Shown here: positions 5,659 through 13,313 of the stretch, one piece after another
How the letters are laid out: each line of letters begins with the position of its first letter
Position numbering within the stretch: position 1 is the first letter of the stretch
NCBI GenBank assembly: GCA_964553405.1
Contig: CAZKLS010000054.1
Span: 1 to 17,848, forward strand
Origin: DATIRA01 sp964553405
GTDB lineage: Bacteria; Pseudomonadota; Gammaproteobacteria; Steroidobacterales; Steroidobacteraceae
DNA length: 17,848 nucleotides
Direction: 5' to 3'
Notes under the pieces: model-generated
Told to the model about the DNA's origin: nothing
What the model saw: only the letters and a program-made list of their open reading frames with translations
The model's database searches: none
Program-made: the position numbers and the translations under genes

Positions 5659-6789
5659 ATGAGCGCGCATCCCGGCCACCATCACCGTGCAGGCGAGCGC
5701 AGGCGGCCGGCGGCCATCCCGACGATCGCGGCCGCATGCCTTCTGACGCTGCTGACGCCGGGGGCCGGCGTCCGCGCTGGCGAGCCCGAGGAGCCTCCGG
5801 TTCCGCCGGCGACGGATCAGGGCCCGGCGGCTGAGACCGTGCCAGCGCGACTCGCGCCCTGTCCGGAGCTCGCGGAGGACCAGGAGATTCTGGACAAGAT
5901 GCGTACCGGCGTGGAGCGCAGCGTCTGCGTCACGGCCTGGCGCGTGGACACGTTCTTCGGCAACCGGGACGACGAGGAGATCGTCGAGGCCCGGGCCGTC
6001 TACGGTCGCCTGCGGGCGGGCCTGATATGGGATGAACAGGACGGCCTGGACCAGGAGCTGCGCCTACGGGCAACGTTCCCGACGCCGCTGCTCAACAAGC
6101 AGCTCAAGGCCGTCATCGGCCGCGAGACCGACGAGGAATTCATCGAGGACGCTCCGCGGGAGGTTGCCGACTCGACGCTGTTCGGCACCGAGCAGGACGC
6201 GAGCTGGCTGTTCGGCTTCGGCTACGACCCGATCCGCGGACGTCGGAGCCGCATGAGCCTGGGCGCGGGGCTCAAGCTGCAGTCGCCGCTGAACCCCTAT
6301 GTCAAGGCGAGCTACCGCTATCTGGCCGAGCCGGTGGACGAGCTGCTGGTCAGGCTGCGACAGACCGTGTTCTGGGAGAACGAGGAGGGCTTCGGCACCA
6401 GCAGCCGGGCCGACGTCGAGCGGCTGCTCGACAAGGGCCGACTGCTCCGCTGGGGCACCTACCTGAAGCTCTCGGAAGACACCGAGGGCGTCTACTGGAA
6501 CACGGCCCTGACGGGCTACCAGAAGATCGGCGAGTCGCGCGCGGTCGCGCTGCGCGGATCGGTGCGCGGCGAGACCGACCGGGACGTGAACCCGGTCGAG
6601 TACAGGCTGCTGACGATCTACCGCCAGCGCTTCCTGCGCGACTGGCTGTTCCTCGAGCTGCGTGGCGGTGCCAGCTGGGTGCGCAAGAGCAAGGACGAGT
6701 CACGCGAACTGGTGCCGCAGGTCGGGGTGATCTTCGAAATGGTATTCGGCGAGCACCCCCGCCTGCGATCGCTGTCGGACGACGGGTAG
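5659..6789 (+). CDS. Predicted outer-membrane beta-barrel protein, family not recognised
   Basis: The 376-residue product has a long basic N-terminus, a hydrophobic segment at about 20–38 and a good signal-peptidase site after A40 (GVRA|G), so it should be exported. Next come a Pro/Glu-rich linker (42–67), two cysteines (C68, C90) that could form a disulfide, and from about residue 100 repeated amphipathic, Arg/Glu-rich strands with frequent Tyr, Trp and Phe, as in outer-membrane barrels (for example LNPYVKASYRYL and RDWLFLELRGGASW). The last strand may be VGVIFEMVF, followed by a 13-residue tail, so the classical terminal Phe is not at the very end. I do not recognise the family. It starts 64 bases after ctaB, with no convincing promoter or close ribosome site (GGAG at 5640–5643 is far from the ATG), and could be read with the upstream operon or alone. 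Confidence 0.75.
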   Translation: MSAHPGHHHRAGERRRPAAIPTIAAACLLTLLTPGAGVRAGEPEEPPVPPATDQGPAAETVPARLAPCPELAEDQEILDKMRTGVERSVCVTAWRVDTFFGNRDDEEIVEARAVYGRLRAGLIWDEQDGLDQELRLRATFPTPLLNKQLKAVIGRETDEEFIEDAPREVADSTLFGTEQDASWLFGFGYDPIRGRRSRMSLGAGLKLQSPLNPYVKASYRYLAEPVDELLVRLRQTVFWENEEGFGTSSRADVERLLDKGRLLRWGTYLKLSEDTEGVYWNTALTGYQKIGESRAVALRGSVRGETDRDVNPVEYRLLTIYRQRFLRDWLFLELRGGASWVRKSKDESRELVPQVGVIFEMVFGEHPRLRSLSDDG

Positions 6790-6816
6790 CGGCGATGCGC
6801 ATCCGTTTTCAGGGCG

Positions 6817-6837
6817 GCGCCCGCAGCTGCCGGGCGC
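6817..6837. other. Hairpin in the gap between the barrel gene and the vanZ-like gene
   Basis: GCGCCCG (6817–6823) and CGGGCGC (6831–6837) form a perfect 7-bp stem with a 7-base loop in the 73-base gap. No T-run follows, so it is at best a weak or factor-aided terminator; GC-rich DNA makes such stems by chance fairly often. Nothing else is seen in the gap. Confidence 0.25.
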
Positions 6838-6862
6838 AGCGCTCGGCTGACCGACGCGGCTG

Positions 6863-8032
6863 ATGACCCGACGCAGCCACTTCGCGGCACCGATGCTGCT
6901 CGGGATCTCGGTCGCGATGATCGCCTACGCGTCGCTGTACCCGTTCCGGCTGTCACCGGAGGTCCGCTCCGTCGCCGAAGCGGTGTCTGCGCTCGGCTGG
7001 GCCCGAGCCTCGCGCGCCGACATGTTCAACAACGTGTTGCTGTACCTGCCTTTCGGCTTCTGCATGTCGCTGATCGTCGAGCCCCGTTTCGGCAGGCTGC
7101 GCGGGATCCTGGCCGCACTGGTCGGCGGCACGCTGCTCTCGCTGGGCATGGAACTGGCCCAGGCCTCGATCGCGCCACGCGTACCCAGCCTGACGGACCT
7201 GTCGCTGAACATCGCAGGTGCGCTCGCGGGCGGCATCGCCGGGTCCGCCTGGCAGGCGCTGGGCGGGCGGATGACGCCGAAATTCGCGCCAAAGGACCGC
7301 TCGGGCGCCGTCGCTCTCGCGATCCTGGTGCTCTGGTTCGTCGCACGGTTGTGGCCGCTGATTCCGGACCCGTCGCTGCGCCAGCTCAAGCAGGCGGCGA
7401 GGCCGCTATTCACGCCGCGGCTCGATCTGACGGAGCTCAGCGGCTTCTTCGTCGGCTGGCTGGTCGTGGCGCAGGCGGTGTTTCACCTCGCCCGGCAGCA
7501 GCGTGCCGTGGATGGCTTCCTGCTCGTGATCGCGGCCGTGCTGGTCGGCCGGACCGTGATCGCCGGCAACACGCTGGTCGTCGCGGAGCTGGCGGCGCTC
7601 GCGCTGCTGCTGCCCGCGCTGGTCATGCTGAGTCAGCTCGAGGACCGCGCGCGCTCCACGCTGATCGCGGCCACGCTGGGCCTGTGGCTCGCCTGGTCGG
7701 CGCTGCGGGGCCTGAACGGCGGAGCCGGCCCGCAGATGGATCTGGAGCGACTTTCGCTGTGGCTGATGCGTGAGGCGCCGCCCGCCCCACAGCTCGCCGC
7801 GAAGGCCTTCGCCTACACGTCGCTGGCCTGGCTGCTTGCGGTGGCGGGACTGCGGCCTCGCGTCGCAGCGAGCCTGATGATCGTATTCGTCACGCTGCTC
7901 TGCCTGCTGCAGGCCGGCGTCACTGCGCCGACCTACGGCTGGCTCGACTTCGTCCTGGCCATCATCGGCGCGCTGCTGGTCGCGCGCTGGATGCCGGCAC
8001 CGGCCGGCCGGCCCTCGACCCGGAGCGCCTGA
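6863..8032 (+). CDS. VanZ-family multi-helix membrane protein, long form
   Basis: The first ~130 of 389 residues carry the VanZ domain: an initial helix with ASLYPF, then ADMFNNVLLYLPFGF, then GMELAQASIAPRVPSLTDL and NIAGALAGG, which match the family's conserved Asn/Pro/Gly, Glu-x-x-Gln, Arg and Asp-x-x-x-Asn positions. The rest adds about eight more hydrophobic helices, for a total near twelve, so it is more than twice the length of the simple domain. VanZ of enterococci gives low-level teicoplanin resistance, but most family members are of unknown function and their presence does not mean drug resistance. Long forms like this occur in proteobacteria, sometimes near exopolysaccharide genes; none is here. 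ATG 6863 follows a 73-base gap with no clear ribosome site. The function is unknown. Confidence 0.85.
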   Translation: MTRRSHFAAPMLLGISVAMIAYASLYPFRLSPEVRSVAEAVSALGWARASRADMFNNVLLYLPFGFCMSLIVEPRFGRLRGILAALVGGTLLSLGMELAQASIAPRVPSLTDLSLNIAGALAGGIAGSAWQALGGRMTPKFAPKDRSGAVALAILVLWFVARLWPLIPDPSLRQLKQAARPLFTPRLDLTELSGFFVGWLVVAQAVFHLARQQRAVDGFLLVIAAVLVGRTVIAGNTLVVAELAALALLLPALVMLSQLEDRARSTLIAATLGLWLAWSALRGLNGGAGPQMDLERLSLWLMREAPPAPQLAAKAFAYTSLAWLLAVAGLRPRVAASLMIVFVTLLCLLQAGVTAPTYGWLDFVLAIIGALLVARWMPAPAGRPSTRSA

Positions 8033-8065
8033 CGCACACCACGGCCCGTCGCACGCCGGCAGCTC

Positions 8066-8079
8066 GCGCCGGCCGGCGC
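8066..8079. other. 14-base perfect palindrome before uvrD
   Basis: GCGCCGGCCGGCGC is a perfect palindrome. Its first part can also pair with GCCGGC at 8055–8060 to form a 6-bp hairpin with a 7-base loop. It lies 34 bases after the vanZ-like stop and just before a -10-like TAAAAT. It may end transcription of the upstream gene or be a protein site; there is no T-run. Confidence 0.25.
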
Positions 8080-8083
8080 CTGC

Positions 8084-8089
8084 TAAAAT
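8084..8089 (+). promoter_or_regulatory. Candidate -10 box (TAAAAT) of uvrD
   Basis: TAAAAT, 12 bases before the uvrD ATG, is an AT-rich island in very GC-rich DNA and differs from TATAAT at one position. No recognisable -35 hexamer lies 16–18 bases upstream. Transcription would start about 5–6 bases before the ATG, giving an almost leaderless mRNA, in keeping with the absence of a ribosome-binding site. No LexA-type CTG-N10-CAG box is seen. Confidence 0.4.
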
Positions 8090-8101
8090 CCGCGCACTCC
8101 C

Positions 8102-10273
8102 ATGGACGTCTCACACATCCTGGAGCCGCTGAACGATGCTCAGCGGCAGGCGGTCACTGCGCCGCTGGCCCCGACGCTGGTGCTCGCCGGCGCCGGCAGC
8201 GGCAAGACACGGGTGCTGACGCACCGCGTGGCCTGGCTGGTGCAGGTGGAAGACGTGCCGCCGACCGGCATCCTGGCCGTGACGTTCACGAACAAGGCCG
8301 CTGGCGAGATGCGCGGGCGCATCGAGTCGCAGCTCGAGCTGCCCGCCGCGCCGTTGTGGATCGGCACGTTCCACGGCATTTCGCACCGACTGCTCCGCCT
8401 GCACTGGCGCGAGGCCGGCCTGCCGCAGGGCTTCCAGATCATCGACGCCGAGGACCAGCAGCGCCTGGTCAAGAAGATCGTCCGCGGCCTCGGGCTGGAC
8501 GATTCACGCTGGATCCCGAAGGAAATCTGCTGGTTCATCAACGCCCAGAAGGACGAGGGCCTGCGCCCGAAGGACCTGAAGGACGACGGCGATCCAACCC
8601 GCCGGCAGATGATCCGGCTGTTCGAGGCCTATCAGGAGACCTGTCAGCGCAGCGGGGTCGTGGACTTTGCCGAGTTGCTGCTGCGCAGCTACGAGTTGTG
8701 GCGCGAGGTGCCGGGACTCGCCGAGCACTATCGCTCGAGGTTCGGGCACGTCCTGGTGGACGAGTTCCAGGACACGAACGCAATCCAGTACGCATGGATG
8801 CGGGCGCTGGTCGGGGAGCAGAGCATCCCGTTCGTGGTGGGCGATGACGACCAGTCGATCTATCGCTGGCGAGGTGCCCGGGTGGAGAACCTGCAGCGCT
8901 TCCGCCGGGACTTCCCGGGCGTGCAGCTCTATCGCCTCGAGCAGAACTACCGCTCGACCGGCACGATCCTCGCGGCCGCCAACGCGATCATCGCCAACAA
9001 CGGTGGCCGCATCGGCAAGAAGCTCTGGACCCTGGACGGCAAGGGCGAGCCGATCCGCCTGTACCGGGCCTGGAACGAGCGCGACGAGGCCGAGTTCGTG
9101 GTGGACCGGATCCGCGACTGGGCGGCCCGGGGCGGCCAGCGGCGCGAGACGGCGATCCTGTACCGCTCCAACGCCCAGTCGCGCGTTTTCGAGGAATACC
9201 TGCTCGCGGCCCGCATCCCGTACCGGGTGTACGGGGGGCTGCGCTTCTTCGAACGGGCCGAGATCAAGGATGCGCTGGCCTACCTGAGGCTGATCGCGAA
9301 CCGCGACGACGACCCCTCCTTCGAGCGCGTGGTCAACCTGCCGACCCGCGGCATCGGCGCGCGTACGCTCGAGGTCCTGCGTGAATACGCCCGCGCCAAC
9401 GCGACCTCGCTCTGGCGCGCCTCCGGGGCCTGCATGCCAGAGCTCGGCAGCCGCGCGGCTGCGAGCCTGCTCGCGTTCCTGCAGCTGATCGAGCAACTGG
9501 ACCGGGAGACCAGCGGACTGCCACTGCACGAGCAGGTCGACCACGTCGTCCAGGCCAGCGGACTGGCGGGGCATTACCGCAAGGAGAAAGCCGACCGCGG
9601 CGAAGCGCGGCTCGAGAACCTCGAGGAGCTGGTCAGCGCCGCACGCGGCTTCGAGCCCGAGGACGATTCGATGCCGCCGCTCGCGGCGTTCCTGTCGCAC
9701 GCGGTGCTCGAGTCCGGCGAGGGACAGGCGGAGGAATGGGAGGATTGCGTGCAGATGATGACGCTGCACTCGGCGAAGGGCCTCGAGTTTCCGCTGGTGT
9801 TCCTCTGCGGCCTGGAGGACGGCCTGTTTCCACACCAGAGGTCGATCGCGGATCTGGACGGCCTCGAGGAGGAGCGGCGACTGTGCTACGTCGGCACGAC
9901 GCGCGCGATGCGCCAGCTCTACCTCACCTATGCGGAGCAGCGCAGGATGCACGGCGTCGACAGCTACGGGGCGCCGTCGCGATTCATCGCCGAGATTCCG
10001 GCCGAACTCATCGAGGAGGTTCGACCGCGGATCCAGGTCTCGCGGCCCGCCCGCGTCCAGACGCGGCAGGACACGAGCCCGCGTGCGCAGCGATTCGTCG
10101 ACGAGGAGCCGGGCGGCCTCAGGCTCGGCCAGCGCGTGCGCCACCAGAAGTTCGGCGACGGGGTCGTGCTGAACCTCGAGGGCCACGGCGCCCACGCCAG
10201 GGTGCAGGTGAACTTCGAGCGCCAGGGCACGAAGTGGCTGATGATGGGCTATGCGAACCTCGAGGTCGTCTGA
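8102..10273 (+). CDS. uvrD: DNA helicase II UvrD
   Basis: UvrD is a superfamily 1A 3'-to-5' DNA helicase used in nucleotide excision repair and mismatch repair. The 723-residue length matches the E. coli protein (about 720). The N-terminus MDVSHILEPLNDAQRQAV is of the gammaproteobacterial UvrD type. Helicase motifs in order: Walker A GAGSGKT with K35; TFTNKAAGEMR (motif Ia); VDEFQDTN with D220-E221 (motif II); GDDDQSIYRWRGA (motif III); QNYRST (motif IV); MTLHSAKGLEF (motif V); and VGTTRAMRQLYLTYA (motif VI). The C-terminal LGQRVRHQKFGDGVVLN to LEVV matches the small Tudor-like domain known to contact RNA polymerase. The gene stands alone between a membrane protein gene and trkA. Confidence 0.97.
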   Translation: MDVSHILEPLNDAQRQAVTAPLAPTLVLAGAGSGKTRVLTHRVAWLVQVEDVPPTGILAVTFTNKAAGEMRGRIESQLELPAAPLWIGTFHGISHRLLRLHWREAGLPQGFQIIDAEDQQRLVKKIVRGLGLDDSRWIPKEICWFINAQKDEGLRPKDLKDDGDPTRRQMIRLFEAYQETCQRSGVVDFAELLLRSYELWREVPGLAEHYRSRFGHVLVDEFQDTNAIQYAWMRALVGEQSIPFVVGDDDQSIYRWRGARVENLQRFRRDFPGVQLYRLEQNYRSTGTILAAANAIIANNGGRIGKKLWTLDGKGEPIRLYRAWNERDEAEFVVDRIRDWAARGGQRRETAILYRSNAQSRVFEEYLLAARIPYRVYGGLRFFERAEIKDALAYLRLIANRDDDPSFERVVNLPTRGIGARTLEVLREYARANATSLWRASGACMPELGSRAAASLLAFLQLIEQLDRETSGLPLHEQVDHVVQASGLAGHYRKEKADRGEARLENLEELVSAARGFEPEDDSMPPLAAFLSHAVLESGEGQAEEWEDCVQMMTLHSAKGLEFPLVFLCGLEDGLFPHQRSIADLDGLEEERRLCYVGTTRAMRQLYLTYAEQRRMHGVDSYGAPSRFIAEIPAELIEEVRPRIQVSRPARVQTRQDTSPRAQRFVDEEPGGLRLGQRVRHQKFGDGVVLNLEGHGAHARVQVNFERQGTKWLMMGYANLEVV

Positions 10274-10277
10274 GCGC

Positions 10278-10283
10278 TAGAAT
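10278..10283 (+). promoter_or_regulatory. Candidate -10 box (TAGAAT) upstream of trkA
   Basis: TAGAAT lies in the 84-base gap between uvrD and trkA. With its left flank it reads GCTAGAAT, close to GCTAAAAT before uvrD, so both may be -10 regions of the same kind. No good -35 is seen, and the start would be about 68 bases before the trkA GTG. Confidence 0.3.
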
Positions 10284-10357
10284 GGGCCCCTGACCGGTGG
10301 CAATGAATCCACGCACAAGGCTGGCCTGACGGTAACGCGTCCCACAGGACACGCGCA

Positions 10358-11752
10358 GTGAAGATCATCATCCTCGGAGCGGGCCAGGTCGGCCGCACCG
10401 CCGCTTATCACCTCGCACGCGAGGAGGCCAACGACGTAACCGTCGTGGACAAGAACGGCGTGCTGCTGCGCGACCTGCAGGACCGGCTCGACCTGCGGAC
10501 TGTCGAGGGGAACGGCGCCTACCCCAGCGTGCTCGAGCGGGCCGGCGCGGCCAGCGCCGACATGGTGATCGCGCTGACCAACAGCGACGAGACCAACATG
10601 GTCGCCTGCCAGATCGCCTGGTCGCTGTTCAAGGTGGAAACCAAGATCGCCCGTATCCGCGCCCTCGACTACACCACGAGCCAGGGACTTTTCTTCGACA
10701 CGGACCAGCCGCCCAGCGAGCCGGGCGTCGGGTTCGCAGTGGACGTCTACATCAGCCCCGAGGAGGTCGTCACCCGCCACATCGAGCGGCTGATCCGGTA
10801 CTCCGGCGCGCTGCAGGTGCTCGACTTCGCCGACGGCAGGGTGCGCCTCGTGGGCCTGCGGGCCGTGCGCGGCGGCCTGCTGGTCGGCCAGCAGCTGCGC
10901 AACATCCGCGATCACCTGCCGAAGGTGGACTCGCGCGTCGCGGCGATCTACCGCTCCGGCCGCAGCATCCTCCCGGACGGCGACACCGTGGTACGGGAAG
11001 GGGACGAAGTGTTCTTCGTCGCGGCCACCGACGATATCCGCAAGGTCATGTCGGAGATGCGCCGGGTCGAGGACTCGGTCAAGCGCGTCGTGATCGCCGG
11101 GGGCGGCAACATCGGGCTGCGGCTCGCGCAGCGGATCGAGGACCGCTACCAGGTCAAGCTGATCGAGCGCAACCCGGAACGGGCCCGCAGGATCGCCGAG
11201 GTGCTGCGCAACACGGTCGTGCTGCACGGCGACGCCGCCGACGAGGAGCTGCTGGTCGAGGAGAACATCGACAGCGCGGACGTGTTCTGCGCCGTCACCA
11301 ACGACGAGGAGGCAAACATCCTCTCCGCAATGCTCGCCAAGCACCTGGGTGCCCACCGTGTCATGGCCCTGATCAACCGGCCCGCTTACGCCGAGCTGAT
11401 GCAGAACCAGAGCGACGCGATCGACGTGGCGATCTCGCCGCAGACGGTCACGATCGGCACGGTGCTCGCGCACGTGCGGCGGGGTGACGTGGTGCGCGTG
11501 CACTCGCTGCGCCGCGGGGCGGCCGAGGCGATGGAAGCGATTGCGCACGGGCCGCGCGGCGGACGGGTCGTGGGCCGCCGGGTCGAGGAAATCCCGCTGC
11601 CGTCGGGTGCGTCGATCGTCGCGATCGTGCGCGGCGACGACCAGGTCATCATGGCCCACCACGACACCGTCGTGGAGGCCGACGACCACCTGATCGTGTT
11701 CCTGACCGACCGTCGCCACGTCGAAGCCGTGGAGAAGCTCTTCCAGGACTGA
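10358..11752 (+). CDS. trkA: Trk potassium uptake regulator TrkA (NAD-binding, tandem RCK domains)
   Basis: TrkA is the peripheral cytoplasmic subunit that binds NAD(H) and nucleotides and gates the TrkH potassium channel. The 464 residues give the normal four-part layout, RCK_N–RCK_C–RCK_N–RCK_C. The first Rossmann motif is GAGQVGRT at the N-terminus (MKIIILGAGQVG), and the second is GGGNIG at 248–253. Acidic residues for adenosine binding follow (TVVDKNG in the first half, KLIERNPER in the second). C-terminal RCK_C blocks include VGRRVEEIPLPSGASIVAIV. The start is GTG at 10358 with AGGA (10346–10349) 8 bases upstream, the clearest ribosome site in the window. Two trkH genes follow directly, so this is a dedicated potassium-uptake operon. 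Confidence 0.97.
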   Translation: MKIIILGAGQVGRTAAYHLAREEANDVTVVDKNGVLLRDLQDRLDLRTVEGNGAYPSVLERAGAASADMVIALTNSDETNMVACQIAWSLFKVETKIARIRALDYTTSQGLFFDTDQPPSEPGVGFAVDVYISPEEVVTRHIERLIRYSGALQVLDFADGRVRLVGLRAVRGGLLVGQQLRNIRDHLPKVDSRVAAIYRSGRSILPDGDTVVREGDEVFFVAATDDIRKVMSEMRRVEDSVKRVVIAGGGNIGLRLAQRIEDRYQVKLIERNPERARRIAEVLRNTVVLHGDAADEELLVEENIDSADVFCAVTNDEEANILSAMLAKHLGAHRVMALINRPAYAELMQNQSDAIDVAISPQTVTIGTVLAHVRRGDVVRVHSLRRGAAEAMEAIAHGPRGGRVVGRRVEEIPLPSGASIVAIVRGDDQVIMAHHDTVVEADDHLIVFLTDRRHVEAVEKLFQD

Positions 11753-11807
11753 GCCGCGCCAGGCCACGCCTTTGCAGCGGTCTGGCAAGCCCACGGGCCT
11801 CTCAGCC

Positions 11808-13271
11808 ATGCGCAGTCATCTCAATCTCGGCGTGATCCGCCGCATCCTCGGCCTGCTGCTGGCATTGTTCAGCCTGAGCATGCTGGCGCCCGTCACGGTC
11901 TCGCTGTACTACCGGGATGGACAGGCCGGATTGTTCGTCGAGGCGTTCCTGATCGTCCTCGTCGCCGGGATGCTGATGTGGTTCCCGGCCCGCAGCCGCC
12001 GTGGCGAGCTCCGGCTGCGCGACGGGTTCCTGGTCGTCGCGCTCTTCTGGTGCGTGATCGGGCTGGCGGGCGCCGTGCCTTTCGCGCTCGCGGACGACCC
12101 GAAGATGACCGTGAGCCAGGCGGTCTTCGAGTCCGTGTCGGGATTTACGACGACCGGCGCGACGGTACTGACCGGACTGGACGCGCTGCCCCGGTCGATC
12201 CTCTACTACCGCCAGCAGATCCAGTGGCTGGGCGGAATCGGGATCGTGGTGCTCGCGGTCGCGATGCTGCCGCTGCTCGGCATCGGTGGCATGCAGATGC
12301 TGAAGGCCGAGACGCCCGGGCCGATGAAGGACGCGAAGCTGACGCCCCGCATCACCGGCACGGCCAAGGCCTTGTGGGGCGTGTATCTGGTGATCACGCT
12401 GGCCGGGGTGCTGGCGTACTACCTGGCCGGCATGTCGCTTTTCGACGCGGTGAGTCACTCGTTCGCCGCCGTGTCCACCGGCGGCTACTCGACCCACGAC
12501 GCCAGCATCGGCTACTTCGGGAGCGCCGCGGTCGAGCTGGTCACGATCGTACTGATGGTGCTCGGCGGCACGAGCTTCTCGCTGCACTTCCTCGCCTGGC
12601 GTTATCGTCACATCGGCGACTACTGGCGCGACGAGGAATTCCGCGCCTACGTCGCGATCCTGCTCGCGATCACGCTCGTCACGACGGTCGTGCTGGTGCT
12701 GACCGGCGAGCACGCCGATCCGGCCGAGGCCGTGCGGTCGGCGCTGTTCCACGCCGTGTCCGTGCAGACCAGCACGGGCTTCACGACCGAGGACTTCTCC
12801 GTCTGGCCTGGCGTGCTGCCGACGCTGCTGATCTTCGCGAGCTTCGTCGGCGGCTGCGCCGGCTCGACCGGCGGCGGCATGAAGGTGATCCGCTGGCTGC
12901 TCGTCACCAAGCAGGGCAGCCGCGAGGTCAGCCGGCTCATCCATCCGAGTGCCGAAGTAGTCGTCAAGCTCGGCGGGCGACCGATCGACGCGCGGGTGAT
13001 CGAGGCGGTCTGGGGCTTTTTCGCGATCTACCTGGTCGTGTTCACGCTGCTGATGCTGGCGCTGATGGGCACCGGCGTGGACCAGATCACGGCGTTCGGC
13101 GCGATCGCGACCTGCATGAACAACCTCGGCCCGGGCCTCGGCGAGGTCGCGACGAATTTCCAGTCGATGAATCCGGCGGGCGAGTGGTTGTGTACACTCG
13201 CGATGCTGCTCGGTCGGCTCGAGATCTTCCCGCTGCTGGTGCTGGTCAGCCCAGGCTTCTGGCGGGGCTGA
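11808..13271 (+). CDS. trkH: Trk potassium transporter membrane subunit TrkH (first copy)
   Basis: TrkH forms the potassium-conducting pore in the inner membrane and works with TrkA. The 487-residue product (E. coli about 483) has the four-fold helix–pore-loop–helix design of the Trk/Ktr family. The four selectivity-loop glycines are in place: G117 in TTTGAT, G225 in STGGYS, G324 in TSTGFTT and G441 in NNLGPGLGE. Other hallmarks are QWLGGIGI, KAETPGP and GGCAGSTGGGMKVIR, and the protein ends in PGFWRG. I start at ATG 11808, which matches the family N-terminus at …VIRRILGLLL; a TTG 12 codons upstream (11772) is less likely. Neither has a ribosome site. It follows trkA by 55 bases and precedes a second trkH by 42. 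Confidence 0.96.
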   Translation: MRSHLNLGVIRRILGLLLALFSLSMLAPVTVSLYYRDGQAGLFVEAFLIVLVAGMLMWFPARSRRGELRLRDGFLVVALFWCVIGLAGAVPFALADDPKMTVSQAVFESVSGFTTTGATVLTGLDALPRSILYYRQQIQWLGGIGIVVLAVAMLPLLGIGGMQMLKAETPGPMKDAKLTPRITGTAKALWGVYLVITLAGVLAYYLAGMSLFDAVSHSFAAVSTGGYSTHDASIGYFGSAAVELVTIVLMVLGGTSFSLHFLAWRYRHIGDYWRDEEFRAYVAILLAITLVTTVVLVLTGEHADPAEAVRSALFHAVSVQTSTGFTTEDFSVWPGVLPTLLIFASFVGGCAGSTGGGMKVIRWLLVTKQGSREVSRLIHPSAEVVVKLGGRPIDARVIEAVWGFFAIYLVVFTLLMLALMGTGVDQITAFGAIATCMNNLGPGLGEVATNFQSMNPAGEWLCTLAMLLGRLEIFPLLVLVSPGFWRG

Positions 13272-13277
13272 ACGCCT

Positions 13278-13301
13278 GCCGGTGGCGCCATTTAGACCGG
13301 C
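13278..13301. other. Weak hairpin between the two trkH genes
   Basis: GCCGGT (13278–13283) pairs with ACCGGC (13296–13301) around a 12-base loop, in the 42-base gap between the trkH copies. It is short and without a T-run; it might adjust relative expression of the copies or be chance. Confidence 0.2.
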
Positions 13302-13313
13302 CCGGAACTGAGG

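Noticed and set aside
4212..5660. Minus-strand open frame (482 codons) opposite ctaA and ctaB
   Set aside because: Shadow frame in GC-rich DNA; no family motif, and the sense genes carry all catalytic residues.
6863..8032. Reading the VanZ-like protein as a glycopeptide-resistance gene
   Set aside because: VanZ-family membership alone does not imply resistance; no other van genes are present and this is a Gram-negative-type genome with a different, longer protein.
8033..8101. LexA (SOS) operator upstream of uvrD
   Set aside because: I looked for CTG-N10-CAG in the gap and found a CTG but no CAG at the right distance.
8504..10195. Long minus-strand open frame (563 codons) opposite uvrD
   Set aside because: It is the antisense shadow of uvrD, whose helicase motifs are complete; there is no recognisable domain in the antisense product.
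10277..11809. Long minus-strand open frame (510 codons) opposite trkA
   Set aside because: Composition is that of an antisense shadow (many His, Asp, Arg, Val in low-complexity order) and it covers an intact trkA.
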